The notes under the pieces were generated by a model. It saw only the letters and a program-made list of their open reading frames with translations, was not told the DNA's origin and did not search any database. From Dryococelus australis (lineage: Eukaryota; Arthropoda; Insecta; Phasmatodea; Phasmatidae): a stretch of DNA of 64,000 bases. This document shows, in pieces, positions 13,843 through 27,100 of the stretch (positions are counted from its first letter, which is position 1; each line of letters starts with the position of its first letter). The position numbers and the translations under genes were made by a program. The DNA is taken from contig CM056993.1 of the NCBI GenBank assembly GCA_029891345.1, positions 224,883,924-224,947,923 of the forward strand. Reading direction: 5' to 3'.

Positions 13843-14019
13843 AAGCAATTATTTTACCTATTCTGAAAAATATAATATTTTCAGTGTTTGAGATACGGTT
13901 CTGGAAATCCTTTGAAATGAGCCACAACAAAAACGCGAGATGATATAAAAAAAAAAAAATATTCTATACAAATTTGGTAAGCGCATGCAGCCGACGACGC
14001 AACATTACAAAAAATATAT

Positions 14020-14300
14020 GCATATTCTTCTAGCGAGATATCACTGTGGTAAACCACTGGATAAACAACCTGGAGGATCCGGGTTCGATTGCTGGTCTTA
14101 CCATCCTCATGTCCGATTTCCATGGTTTCCCGAAGTCACTCTAGGCGAATACTGGGATGATTCCTTATTACAGGACCTGGCTTCTCTGAGCAACTTGATT
14201 CTTCTTGGCTGTCGACGCGTTGTTTAGTCCTACCTACCTACCTACCTACCTACACACCTACCTACCTACACACCTACCTACCTATCTACTTTCCTACCGA
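14020..14300 (+). repeat. tRNA-derived SINE with (CCTA)n tail, copy 2
   Basis: An A-box-like TAGCGAGATATCACTGTGG lies at about 14031. A GGTTCGATTGC B-box-like stretch at about 14082 follows GGAGGATCC. The body contains CATGGTTTCCCGAAGTCACT and GGCGAATACTGGGATGATTCC, and the tail is CCTACCTACC repeated from about 14229 to 14290. Internal Pol III promoter pieces, a tRNA-like head and a simple tail define a SINE. It is related to the 11040-11290 copy. Confidence 0.7.
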
Positions 14301-14369
14301 ATGTGCATTCTGACTAGAAGGGCAAGGCTGTCCCTCCTCTAGCGGTCTTGCATAATTTATACACAAATC

Positions 14370-16798
14370 ATGAATAGTAGAAGAATAAGAAGTCTGGCGC
14401 TACCGATTCCAGAGTCGGAGTCGCAGCGAGGAGGTCGCCATATTGTGACGTGACCGACCGACATCTTTTCTTCCTTTTTTCCCTCCAAATGGAAAAAATT
14501 TCCTACAATTGTCCATTTTTCCCTAAAAATATACTTTTTTTCCCCAAAAATTTTCCTTTTTTCCTATTGCAAAAAAAAAAAATGCCGCCGAAATTTACCA
14601 TTTTTCGTGGAGCAGGAGAAGATGATCAGTGATTCCGTGCCAGAGATCAGTGACTCCGAGCCAAGGATAAGTGACTCCGAGCCAGGGGTCAGTGAACTCC
14701 GAGCCAGGGATCAGTGACTCCGAGCCAGAAGAGCAGGACCCACGACTTTTGGTCTGGACTTATGACCTTTGACCCCAAAAACCCAAATAAATTCCTAAAG
14801 AATTAGAAAAAACTTATTATTAGAAATTATTTTTAAAAATGTGTAAAAAAAATTTATGAAAAATTATTTTAACTTTATTAAAAAATTGAATTCCCTAAGG
14901 TTGCCCCTAATGCAACCCTCCATAAACCAATAACTTGGCAGGCCTCCACCCCTTCTCGACCAACCAAGTCACCAAGCATAATACATTACATGCTACCACT
15001 GCCATATTGGATGCATAACCTTGAACCCATAACCCATAACCTTGAATGACCTTGAAATTAAAAACTCGAGAACAAAATACATGAAAGTCGGCAAGAATGT
15101 AACGTTACAGACTACTACCAACATATTCAATGCAGACTACATTTAACTTGGCCCCATGACATTGAATTATATTGTAAACCAAAACTCGTGGAAAAGTACA
15201 TAAAAGTCAGCAAGCATATTATGTTACAGACTACTACCACCGTGTTAGGGTCGTGTGCATATAATATGGTGGTAGTAGTTTGTAATGTAATATACTTGCT
15301 GACTTCACACTTTTTTCTCGAATTTTAGTTTTCAAGGTCATGGGTCACTGGTCGAGGTCTTTATGGCCTGCATCTAATATGATGGTATTAGTCTGTAATG
15401 TAATGTGCTTGCTGAATTTCATATATTTATTCTCGAGTATTTGTTTTCATGATCATGGGATCTAAGTTAAGGTAGTCTGCACTAATATGGTGTTTGTTTT
15501 CTGTGATGTCACATGCATGTTGACTTTTATGTATTATTCGTCGAATTTTTTTTCAATGTCATTCAAGGCTATGGGGTCAAGGTCGAGGTAGTCTCCATCT
15601 TAAATAGTGGTAATAGTCTGTAACATAATATGCTTGTTACTTTTATGTGTTTTACCTCAAATTTTTGTTTTCAAGGTCATTCAAGTTCATGGGTCAAGGT
15701 ATGGGTAATCTGCTTCTAATATGGTGGCTGTAGTCTGTAACATAATATGTTTGCTGACTTTTATGTATTTTTCCTCCAGTTTTTGTTTTCAAGTTCATTC
15801 AAGGTTATGGGGCCAAGGTCAAATTAGACTGCATCCAATATAGTTGCGGTAGTCTCTACGGTATTGTGACTTTTATGTATGTTTCCTCTAGTTTGTTTTC
15901 AAAGACATTCGGGTTTATGGGGTCAAGGTCGAGTTAGCCTACATGTAATATGAAGTTTATAGTCTGTAATATCATATACTTTTTGACTTTCATATATTTT
16001 TATCGAGTATTTTTTTCGAGGGGATTAAAGGTCATGGGGTCAAGTAATTAGTAGTCTGCATCTAATATGGTGTAGTAGTGTGTAACACTATATGCTTGTT
16101 GACTTTTATGTATTTCTTTCGCGAGGTTTTATTTTCAAGGTCATGGGTCAAGGTCGAGGTACTCTGCATCATATATGGTGGTGGTAGGCGGTAATGTTAA
16201 TACATGCTCGCTGACTGGGTTGGGCGAGGTGGTGAAGACCTGCTGAATAAATTGTTTGGTGAGGGGTGGTTTGGTGGGAACCTTCGGGAATTTAGTTTTT
16301 AAAATAAACTATTTAATGATCTTAAAAACAAATAATTATTAATTTTTAAATAATACTTAATAATAAATATGTAATAATTTTAATAATTAATATCTTGCAA
16401 ATTCTGAGAAATATTTGGGTTTATGGGGTTAAAGTTCAAAGGTCAAAGTTCAAGATGAAAGGTCATGTGTCGTGCTCTTTTTGCTCGGAGTCACTGATCC
16501 CTCGCTCTGAGTCGCTAATCCCCTTTGTCTGCTGCGAGAATAATTGGAAATTTGGGGGGTTCTTTTTCCTGATATTGGGAAAAAAAAGGAAAATTGTTAG
16601 GAAAACAGGGAAATTTTCAAGGGAAAAGGGGTATTTTTGAAGAATTTTATCATTTTTTCTAGGAAAAAATAAAAAATTTTGAGTGAAAAAAGGAAAAAAA
16701 GATGGCGTTCGGTGATGTCAGAATATGACAACCCGCTGGCTCTGGCTCCCAATCCGGAATCCAATGTGCCAGGCTTCTTATTTCCCTACTACTGTCAT
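14370..16798. mobile_element. Foldback-type element with long inverted arms of ~115 bp repeats
   Basis: The termini are inverted repeats. AATAAGAAGTCTGGC..GATTCC..GTCGGAG, followed by CATATTGTGACGTGACCG and ACATCTTTTCTTCC at 14370-14480, is mirrored by 16681-16798 reading inward. Next in on both sides come T-rich/A-rich tracts, repeats of CAGTGACTCCGAGCC versus GGAGTCACTGATCCC, a GACCTTTGACCCC / AAGGTCAAAG block, and an AT-rich spacer. The core consists of repeats of about 110-120 bp (TCAAGGTCGAGGTAGTCTGC, then ATATGGTGG, then a CTTGCTGACTTTTATGTATTTTT segment). These run in minus orientation up to about 15245 and in plus orientation from about 15255 to 16230 (anchors at 15575, 15692, 15811, 15921). 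This matches foldback/Galileo architecture. No transposase is present. The right arm has more units than the left. Confidence 0.75.
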
Positions 16799-16799
16799 G

Positions 16800-17850
16800 C
16801 CGTGTCAGTGCTTGTGAGCAAGATGACTTTTGCTGCAAATGAAATGTAAAATATTAATCAAAACTACTATTTTATCACTATATCCACCAACAGATTTGTG
16901 AAGTGTTTGAAAACATTTTACTTCTTCGAACTCTCTCAGATGTTTACAGTCGTTGCTGAACGTACGATACTGTCGTACGCAAACATTTTTGAAATTATTT
17001 AACATATCTTCGATTAGACACTGTAATAAAAATGGCATCGTGACTTTGCAGTGGTGTTTATGAAACATGCTCTACTTTAATTGCAACCTGATTCTTGTCA
17101 ATATTTTCTTTACATTATAGCTGTCTAGTTCATTCCCTCTTCAACAACAAGACACAGCTGGCAACTTCAATAAGGCCCAACCAAGTAATAATATATTCTA
17201 TATATTTTAGACAATGTTACTTTAATCAGCCTTATATATAATTTAAACTGCTATACCGTAAAGTAATTTAAAATACACCAGAAAAGGATATTAATACAAT
17301 AATATGACTGGATTTGTATTCATTTTTCATTCAAAAGCTTTTATGTACTGAGAATAAAGAAAGGTTGGATCGCTAATATTCAGTTAAGTATTGAACAACA
17401 TCTAATCGTAAATTAATGCCTTTTTTTACAGGAAATGCAGGCTTGCTAGCGCCATAATAAAAAATATGAAAATAATTTATTAGAGATAAACTGTAGATAT
17501 ATTTTGGTAACTGTAAATGATGGTTTAAAAATAATGCAATTAAATAAATGTAGATAGTTCGTAGCACTCTACTGTCCTATATTTGTAAATAACTTATTTT
17601 TTATTTATGTATTTCACACATAATTTATTATTTGTTTAATGATTTGCTGTTTCAATATTTAATTTCACGTTTTTATTATTATTAGAGAGTAAAATAGCAG
17701 TGATTTTTGTATTTTCATATTTATGGTAAGCTAGATTCTATTTTATTGTTAATATATAATTTATATTTTATTATGTTTTATTTGTGTTTCAGATTTTATA
17801 TTTTGTATTGTCGCAGTTTCTAGACCTGGTACTCTATGCATTAGGGCGTT
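16800..17850. other. AT-rich intergenic DNA
   Basis: A minus-strand frame at 16805-17068 (87 residues) has no domain I can name. The rest is AT-rich without repeats. Confidence 0.4.
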
Positions 17851-17852
17851 AG

Positions 17853-18375
17853 GTTTGTTGGAGGGGTATTTATGAATAGCTTTGATTTTGGAGCCACGTG
17901 ATTGGCTGGAAGGTTCAGAACCATCCTTAAGATAGGCTAGCTTAGTATGCTAGTAGTCAGTCTTCTGTGAGCACTCTTCTCTACGTCACAGTAAGGGCAG
18001 TTCGACGTTAGGCCACACGCCCGAGTGGATAGTGCTATAGGATTTCTAAATTAGCTTTGATAAGGAGCCCGGACATTGCCCTGATTTCAGTTCTGTTGAA
18101 GAAGTAATATATTTCGCGAGGATTTTAAGACGGCCTAAGCGAGCCCCCTCCTCGATTAGCTGGTTAGGAGTTAGAAGGTAGCTTTGTATGACTGGTCCGT
18201 AAGCCACGAGCTTACGGGTTACAGCTTAATTCCCTATTCGCTAATTTTTCATGCTGGAGGAGAAGCCTGCAAACGTCGACTTCCTGAAATAAAGCATACT
18301 CTGCAAGTCTTCGTATACATCTGCTAAGACAAAGTTGTTTAAATTCTAATAAAGTTTTACAGTGACACTTAACTT
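17853..18375 (+). promoter_or_regulatory. LTR-like or promoter-like segment
   Basis: A less AT-rich block holds CACGTGATTGGCTGG (E-box plus inverted CCAAT) at about 17894, CCTTAAGATAGG at about 17927 and CTACGTCACAG at about 17980. Polyadenylation-type AATAAA signals lie near 18288 and 18345. A promoter followed by poly(A) signals within ~500 bp is the layout of a retrotransposon LTR. The CACGTGATTGG and TTAAG.ATAGG pair recurs at 45838-45930. I could not find matching LTR ends or a target duplication, so a host promoter remains possible. Confidence 0.3.
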
Positions 18376-18379
18376 TGTA

Positions 18380-21300
18380 CTCTTCTAAATGTTCTAGACG
18401 TTTTGGACAGACACCATTTTGTTTTCACGAAAAAGTACATTTCCCAGTATATTTACCATAGTGAACCCGATGTTTGTTTTTGCGCCACCACTGGCTAGGA
18501 TTGGAAAGTTTAACGCAAGAATTTAATTACTTCTGGGAAAAGCAGTTGATTTTTGGATTTTGTAACCTTTTCAAGTGCTGAAATTTAAAGATATTTTTTA
18601 GTATTTATCACTTGGACGTCGGTATCGTACGGCCACTACCCAATGGTTTTAGTTATTGCATTTTCCAGTTAATTTCTCATTTAAAATTGACATCTATGTC
18701 AGCTTTGAAAATTTTTCAATATTCCATTTTTGAGTTTTGGGAATTCTTTCCATTAAAATATCGGAATATTTAAACAAGTATATGGTTTCCGGTTTTCATT
18801 CAATGGTAACTTAAAATTCCTTATACCATTTCTCCCTAATCACGGATGTTTCATACTTGATTGAAATTATTTTTAACCTGCGTTTGCTCCAACCAGTGTA
18901 CAAAAGGCACACGCAACGGTAGTGTGTTGTGGTGAACTAATAGGTAAGAGTGTAAGTGCCTTTTGTTCAGCAGCCAGCATGGTGAAGGGCGACAGTATCC
19001 AGTCAGCTGTCACTACACTTTCTTTGGAGTACTCAGTCAAGATAATTTTGAAACTTAATTTTGATTTACGCAACAAAAGTGGAGAGTGGAGAAACGGCAT
19101 AAACCAAGAGGGAAGTACACTGCACAGCTAGAACAATTACTCTACTAAGCAACCTAGCACGTCATTATAAGCTGATAGTCATAATTGCAGTGGTCCGCAG
19201 TAAGGTATTTATTGTTGTTTATGAACATAAAGCAATTTTTATTGTTTATTCATTTCTTACATATCCTACTGACATTGTATTGTTGAGTAACGGTTTTTTT
19301 ATATCCCGGGTCACGTATATTTTACCTGTGTCCCTGCTACACGTTGCAAGTTAAATAAAATTTTTTAAAAACTTTATCAACTACATGATATTGGGCACTA
19401 CAGAAAATGCGGGTAAAATCAGAGAATCCTTGTAAAATACGGGAAACGTTGAAACACATATACATTGATTTGCGAATTCTCAGAATTATCCTCGTAAACT
19501 TGTTACGCGTGTACAATTACAAGATGAGCAACTCTATTGGAAGATTCTGGAATTACTACTGATACCAAGCAGACTACTGGCAGGCATGGATGCTGTTGAA
19601 GGTGGATAAATCTCATTGCTTAAAATTCCAAACACTCACAGAGCCACTTTATACCTGCCACAACAGACTAAACTCTACTTTGAAGTTCTTTGAAATGGCT
19701 TTTACCTGGAGGCAAAAATTCCTTACCAAATGTTATGCGAATACTGCGATCGAGTTGTGTTGTACAAATTACTATTGCTCTTATAAGGCAAACATTTATG
19801 ATTCTGAAACATTGCACATAGAAGTGAATATCTGTAGCAAGATTTCGAAGGTTTTGCTTAAGGTTTTCGTTAAAGTACGAGTAATATTAACTATATGTAT
19901 TTTGTGTATTTGGTTGCTCTGGATAAGGTCGTTCCTGCAGTCATTTACCATCCCATTCGAGGCAAAAGCTGGTTCAGTTTATATAAGCAAACCCTCCCAG
20001 ACGTCAGCCATGGCATAGCATTCTGACAATGATGTCTCGTTGCATACCCGGTAATAGTGATGAATTTTATTGTCTAATGTATTAAAGTTGTATTGTCAAG
20101 ATAATAATTTTTTCTGGCAGTTCAAAATCAGCCGTAGTGTTTTTGCCACTCTGAGTGTCAGTTTTTGGGAGAGCAGATTAGACGTGCCAGCATCTAATGA
20201 CAACAGTAGTTACTAGTGTGTAGATCATATATTTGTATTTTTGTGATTGTGTTGTGGAATAATTATTTGTAAGCTCCATTTAGTGGAACAATAGCATATG
20301 TTATTGTGTTGTGTTATAGTTGATGGCAATTTTTTGTTTGTGTATTTGTTGAGTGTCGGGCAGTGGCGGGTGGTAAACTGTTGCATAATTTTAATCGTGC
20401 TCGTTCGTTGTGCTTTCAACAACAGCTAGTAACTGCTGTGTAGTTGGTACACACTGCGACCAGAGAGGAGCAGCTGGCGACTGCAGTGCCTGGCAAGCAG
20501 ACTGTTGGCCATGTCACGGAGCGAGCTGAACATAGCAAGACGAAAAGATATGTGTACGTGGCGCTGATAATACTATCAGCTGTCTCACTAATATCATTGG
20601 TGTTGTTACCACGGTGTGAAGACGAGACGTTTGTGGTATGGCACATATGCTGCCGGGCCGTTCTGTTGTCGCTCAGCTGCCATGAGAGACTGGCGAGTGT
20701 GAAGGGTCTCGTGTACCCAGATATCTACCAGACGCTACATGTAGTCCACACTTTCACTAATACGTCATAGCGGCTGAGGTGTGACAACCACTCACAGTAC
20801 GAGCTTACCTTACAGACGATGGTGTTAACCCTTCACAGTATGTTCGGTTGGCACTCAGAACGTGGCCCTATTCTGTAACTATAGCTTGGTTGAAAGTACC
20901 CACCACTATTATCTGTATGATAACGACAGCTGAAGCGACACTTTTTCCTAACTCTCTTTGAGTGGTATTTTATAAGGCATCCCTTTATGACTCAATTTGT
21001 GATTTTGCATAGGTTTGGCGGCACTGTGGATTCTGCTCCAAAATCTGCAATCCGCTTACTGATTTATTTTCTGGTTAATACAGCTTGTTTGGTGTCACAT
21101 ATTAAGTTAGCATAATATATTTTTAGGTACAAAAGGCATGCCTATTTGTTTCTTATTACATGTTAGAATAATGCTGTTAAAATTAATTAACTTCTTTCTA
21201 TAAAAGACATTTGGTTCATTTTGAGCATCAAGAGATAGCAGCACTAAAATCGTGGCTGAGCTCATCCTAGAAGGCATCACTAGCGAAAAATACATTCTAA

Positions 21301-21600
21301 ATTTACTCCAGATACTCTATTTTCGTGGAAATATAATTGAATCGAATGTTTTTATACCTTTGGAACATTGTAATGCTCTTTTCTCTCTCTCTCTGGAGAT
21401 AATTTACTGTAATTAACACAAATTCTTCGGCAATTTTCTTTTTACTCTCGTTATTAAAGACACGTAGTTTGCCTCTCTTCATAAAGACACAGTTACAAGA
21501 CATTGGAGAGAGCATCAGGGTGGCATTTTGAATGACAGAATGCCATTTAGCCTTGCATAAGTAGTCATGTATGTAGCAAGTGTGTGAAGTTGTAGGAGAG
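18380..21600. other. Region upstream of the FBXL16 exon; no supported gene
   Basis: Two longer plus-strand frames occur. 19590-20018 (142 residues, Cys-rich, one hydrophobic run) has no recognisable domain. 20444-20770 (108 residues) has one strong hydrophobic segment (VALIILSAVSLISLVLLP) that looks like a membrane span. Neither has a supporting splice context or family match, and I do not call them genes. Other FBXL16 exons were looked for here and not found. Confidence 0.4.
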
Positions 21601-21634
21601 GGGACCTGTAGTGAGAGACGGTTGGTATGTGCAG

Positions 21635-21830
21635 TGCACGCGCTGCCAAACCTGACGGTGCTGAGCTTGTCGGGCTGCAGCAAGATCACGGACGAGGGTG
21701 TGGAGCTGATAGCGGAAAACATGCAGAAACTACGCAGCCTTGACATTTCGTGGTGTCCCCGCATCACTGACTCCGCCCTCGAGTACATTGCCTGCGATCT
21801 CAACCTCCTCGAGGAACTCACCCTCGACAG
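21635..21830 (+). CDS. FBXL16: FBXL16 internal exon (F-box/LRR protein 16), partial
   Basis: The exon encodes cysteine-type leucine-rich repeats: [14 protein letters not shown], then [30 protein letters not shown] and [15 protein letters not shown], ending LTLD plus a split Arg codon. This pattern and order are those of animal FBXL16, a substrate-recognition-type F-box LRR protein. Family knowledge: it modulates SCF ubiquitin ligase and PP2A-B55 functions. The acceptor is GTATGTGCAG before 21635 and the donor is GACAG|GTAAGC at 21830/21831. The 196 bp exon starts in phase 1 and ends in phase 2. The codons are undamaged and higher in GC than the surroundings, so this is very likely a live host gene. 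The upstream open reading from 21580 is intronic. Neighbouring exons lie outside the window or were not recognised. Confidence 0.85.
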
Positions 21831-24050
21831 GTAAGCCATCTGCCTTCCTTCTCTCACTTGCTTACCACTCTCATCAGCGTACCCACTCACCTGTCATCCT
21901 TCTCACGTTATTTCATTGGTAGTCCTTTGTATCTGTAGCTGATAAGGACGGCACTGGCCACATGCCCATCGCCCTGACGCATCTACACACAATGTTATGG
22001 AATGGACTGCAGTATCTCTACTGTAAGATGCAACTACGGGACTTAAAGCAGAATTCACTTAATTTCCCTATATTAGTTTTGAGTTTTTCAGGCCAGTAGA
22101 GTTTGCGATGAGGCAGTGAGAAAAGGCAATTTTAGTTGTACATCTCAAATCATGTGTTGCACCATCTGCAGTTTCGTTGCTCATAAAGAATATTTGCTGC
22201 AATGAAGCATTGGAATGACAGGTCTGGTATTCGGTCAGGGGCGGATCGAGAGGTTGTGGGGGTCTTTGGGGACAAGACACCCCTCCACTACAAGCCATCT
22301 CTTTGATATAAATGTATCCTGTGTTTTAAAAACTGAACTGAATTAACATGAGAATAGTTTTTAAATTCTGATTTCGTTTGATTTATTTATATAGTTTCCT
22401 AAAATTATGAGGAGACATGGCCCTTCTCCCAAGCCATGGCTCGAAAGTCTACACCTGCATAACAAGGAAGTGATCCTGAATCCCCACCAAACCAGAAAAT
22501 TTGGTCCACGTCTGTACTCTCTAAAGTGTGCCATACTCTCTCTTGGGCCGCGTGCAACCGAGTAGCTCAGTAATCCCTGTGTGCTAAACTTTCTATGAGG
22601 TGTGCATATTAGAGAGGTCGGAAAAATTTCTTGTAAAGTTCGTGGTGTCTTAAAAGTAGACTTCGTGTTCCTCGTCTCAAATGTATTTTCTTTTCGTAGA
22701 TCAGTCGATAAGACGCACGTAAAGTAGTTCAGCAATTAAAAAAAAAAGGAATTTCAAGCACTGCGATGTAGTTCAAGCTCCAGGTACATAGTTCCCTCAA
22801 GGCTGCTACACGATTGTAAATGTAAGCATATTTTATGTACTGACTTAACGCTTGAGTCTCGATACGTTGTTTTATATGAAACTTGACCCAATGGAACTGT
22901 CATGTTAATGACAAGAGCTCTTGACCTTAAAATTGCGAAAACTTCAAAGTTAATACTAACAGTCATTTTGCTAATAATCTACTCAGGGGTTAAGTGGAAG
23001 AAATATGTGTATCAATGCCGTGTATTATCACAATAACTAAGCAAGAATAATGTATACATTAGTGATACAAAACGATTTACCAAACAATGTTTTCTTTAAA
23101 TATTGCATAACCGAATTCCTTTTTCTAAACTTTGACTCTATGTTTGTATTGTTTATCAGCCTGTTCGTAAACGGAACAACAACTTAAGTGTAATGTTACT
23201 TACATATTGGTTAAAATCCTTTATGTATTAAAAATAATGCATTCGTTTCCTTAAACCGTGTAGCCTGTATAATGTAGTGAATCTAAGCCAATTTTTTTCT
23301 CTACAAGCATCTACACTGTCAGGGTTCGAATAAACGACTTTAGTGCTGCTTTCACCGTTATTTTGCTGCACAATTAACAACACGTAATTTTTTGGCAAGT
23401 AATATTACGAATGCATGAGTAAATCTCATTATTTTGTTCTTATTATGAAATTCTTTTGCATTCGTAACTCATGTCGTTATCCTTCAAATTGCAATAACAT
23501 GTTTGCAAGGTTCGGCGTCTTAATAAACATAACCCCGTTATTGAATGTTCATTCTTTAGCATGTTTAACAAAAATAATAATAAAGCTCTTTTTAAGTAAG
23601 TTTTAAATAACCTTAGATCATTTTCGCATATAATTTAGTGGCAAAAATGAAAACATGGAATCTCAATAGTTGGGTTCATTAATACTTACAGCCTTACTGA
23701 GACCTAGCAGAAGTTCTACATTCTGGCGCTCATCCGCCTCAAACATACAAAGATTAACCAAGTCTAGAAAATTACATAAAAATAATAGTTCCGCAATAGG
23801 CATTACGAGCATACATGTAATCTCTCTGTTTATTAAAGAAAATATTATAATTATAGAAGTGTAATTAATAAGTAGGTTATGGTCAAAGGGCAGGGGGCTC
23901 GATACTGTTCATACTCTGTCATTCCGGTCAGCCGACGCCATCGTGTCCACCATGATATCGACAAATAGGTCTGTTTCATAACAAAAATTACTTTAGAAAT
24001 TTATTATTTCAATTAAAAATATTTTTCATATACAGAAAAAAAAAAAAAAA
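21831..24050. other. Probable FBXL16 intron, no features recognised
   Basis: Sequence after the donor at 21831 contains no further LRR exon that I can read. Open frames at 22068-22966, 23415-23606 and 23670-23864 are unsupported. An A tract occurs near 24040. Confidence 0.4.
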
Positions 24051-24149
24051 AATGTGTTGATGGAGTCGTCAAAGGAGACTACCAGATTCGAGGGTGATTT
24101 ATGTGAGAGCATTAAAATCAGATAAGAGGAGCGAGTACATTGGAGAACA

Positions 24150-27100
24150 TGGCCATCACCCACTGCACCTATCACGTCCTCACCCCCTCACCCCCCCACC
24201 CCTGCTTTTCCAAGGCACATCCCTTCCACTACACATACCACATTCTCACTGTCCCCTGACACATAGCTCGTCAAACCCCACCCACTACACCTAACATGTC
24301 CTCACTCCCCCTCACAACTAGCTCGCCACACCCCTCCCACTGCACCTACCATGACCTCACTCACCCCTCACTCCTTGCTCGCCTCACCACTCCCCATAAA
24401 ACTACCATATCACCACTCCCCCCTCACATTTAGCTCGCCTCTCCGGAGGCGGGCTAAGTGTGAGGGGGAGTGAGGACACGCTCGCCACGCCCTCCCCACT
24501 GCACCTAATATGTCCTCACTCACCCCTCACACATAGCTCGCCACAGTCCTCCCAATGCATCTACCACATCCTCACTCCCCGCTCACACATAGCTCGCCAC
24601 AGCTCTCCCAACGCATCTACCACATCCTCACTCCCCATCACAACTAGATCGCCACACCCGTCCCACTGCACCTACCGTATTCTCACTTCCCCTTCACACA
24701 TAGCTCACCCCTACCCACCCACTGCACCTACCACAGCCACACTGCTCCCTCACACCTAGCTCGCCAAATCCCCCCAACTTCACCTACAATGTCTTCACTC
24801 CACTCCTCACACTTAGCTCACCTCTCCCTTCCTGCCACATATATCACATCCTAACTGCTCCCTCACACCAAGATCGCCACAACCCCCCCCCCTCACCTAT
24901 ACCACATCCTCACTCACCCGTCACACATAGCTCGCCTCTGACCTATCGCTGCACATACCACGTCATGTCTGGCCGAACACCAAGATCGCCACACTCTTCC
25001 TACTGCACCTATCATATCCTCACTCACCCCTCACACCTATCTCGCGTCACCTCTCCCACTGCACCTACCACATCTTGATTGCCCCCTCACGCCTAGCTCG
25101 CCACGCCCCTCCAACTACAACTATCATGTCCTCACTCACCTCTCACACATAGCTCGCCTCACCCCTCCCCTTACACTTACCACATCCTGACTGTCCCCTC
25201 ACAACTAGCTCACCTCGGCCCTCCTACTGCACCTACCATGTCCTCACTCCCCCCTTACACTTAGAAGTCGTCACACCTCCAACTGCACCTAACATGTCCT
25301 GACTGCCCCCTCATAACAAGATCGCCGCATCCCTCCCACTGCACTATAAACATCCCCACTACCACCTCACAAATATCTCGCCACACTTGTCCCACTGCAT
25401 CTAACATGTCATCACTCCCCCCTCTCACATAGCTCACCTCCCTCCTCCCACTGCATCTAACATGTCCTCACTGCTCCCTCACAAATAGCGCACTTCTCCC
25501 ACACTTCTCCCACTGCACCTACCACATCTTCATTGCATCCTCACACCTAGCTCGCCTCACCCGATCCACTGAACAAACCATGTCCTCACTCCCGACTCAT
25601 GCCTAGCTCGCCTCTCACCTCCCACTGCAACTTACATGTCCTCACTCCCCCTTCTCGCCTAGCTCGCTTCACCCCTCCACTGTACTTACCACATGCTAAT
25701 TGCCCCCTCACACCTAGCTCGCCTCTCCCCTCCCCAAGGTACCTACCACGTCCTCACTCCCTCCTCATGCCTGGCTAACTCAACCCCCCCCCCCCATGTA
25801 CCTACCACGCCCCCACTCCCCCTCTCACTCATAGCTTGCCCCTTCCCTACATTCTGCACTTAGCATGTTTTCATTCCCCCCTAACAACTAGCTTCCCTCA
25901 TCACTCCCACAGCACCTACCACATACTCAATCCTCCCTCACATATAGTTCGCTTCACCACTCCCACTGCTGTAACACAACCTCACTCCACCTACATTACT
26001 AACTCCCCACACTGCCCCGACTTCCCCTTTCACATCCTCACTCCCCCTTCATTTCCAGCTCCCCTCACATTTTCCCAAAGCACTTACCACATTCTAACTC
26101 CCCCTATCAACGAGATCGTCTCCCCAATCTCACTTCACCTACACAGCCGCACTTCCCCTTCACACATAGCTCGTCGCTTCCCACCCACTGTCCCTACAAT
26201 ATCCTTACTCCCCTTCACTCATTCCATTACACATACCTTATTCCCACTCACCCTCACACTTAGCCAACCCCAACACTCCCACTGCCACTACCACTTCCCC
26301 ACTCCCCCTCAAGCCTAGCTCTTCTAGCCCCTCCCACTGCACCAGCCAAGTCCTTTCTCCCCCTCATTCCATGCTTGCCTAACTCTCCCACTGCACCTAC
26401 TATTTCCACAAACTCCCTTCACTCTTAGAATGCCTCACCCCTCCTACTTCACCTACCACATCATCACACCCCCAAAGTATAGCTTGCCAGACCCCTCCCA
26501 CTGCACCAACCATGTCCTTCCTCCCCCTCACTCTTAGCTACCTTCACTGTGCCCAATGCACCAACCACATCCTCACTCCGCCTAACGTATAACTCGCCTC
26601 ATCCCACCCACTGCTCCTACCACATACTCACACCAACTTACACCTAGATCGCCACATTCCTCCCACTGCACCTACCATATACTCACTCCCCCCTCACAGC
26701 TAACTCACCTATTCCCTCCCACCACACCTACCATTTCCTCATCCCCCTCATGACTAGCTCGCTAATTCTTCCTTCTGTACCTACCACATATTCACTCCTC
26801 CCCCATGCCTATTTCACCTCACCCCTCCCACTTCAAATACTTGTCCTCCACTCTTCCTCACATCTAGCTCACATCATCCCTCCCATTTGCGCCATAGCTC
26901 ATCTCAATCCCCATTTACGCCTAGCTCGCCTCTACTCACTTACTGCACCTACCCCATCCTCACTGCCCTTTCTCGTCTAGCTCGACCACCCCTCCCACTA
27001 CACTTGCCACATCATCACTTCGCCCCTCACACTTAGCTCGCCACACCAATCCCACTTCCTCCTCTAATTATAGCTCACCTTACCCCCACCCACTACACCT

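Noticed and set aside
19590..20018. 142-residue plus-strand open frame
   Set aside because: No recognisable family, no splice context, AT-driven composition.
20444..20770. 108-residue plus-strand frame with a membrane-like segment
   Set aside because: Hydrophobic run alone is not enough; no homologue recalled and no promoter or splice support.
21303..21890. A 195-residue minus-strand open frame
   Set aside because: Antisense shadow of the FBXL16 exon region with no domain.
22361..22735. 124-residue minus-strand open frame
   Set aside because: No domain and contains low-information sequence; lies in the presumed FBXL16 intron.
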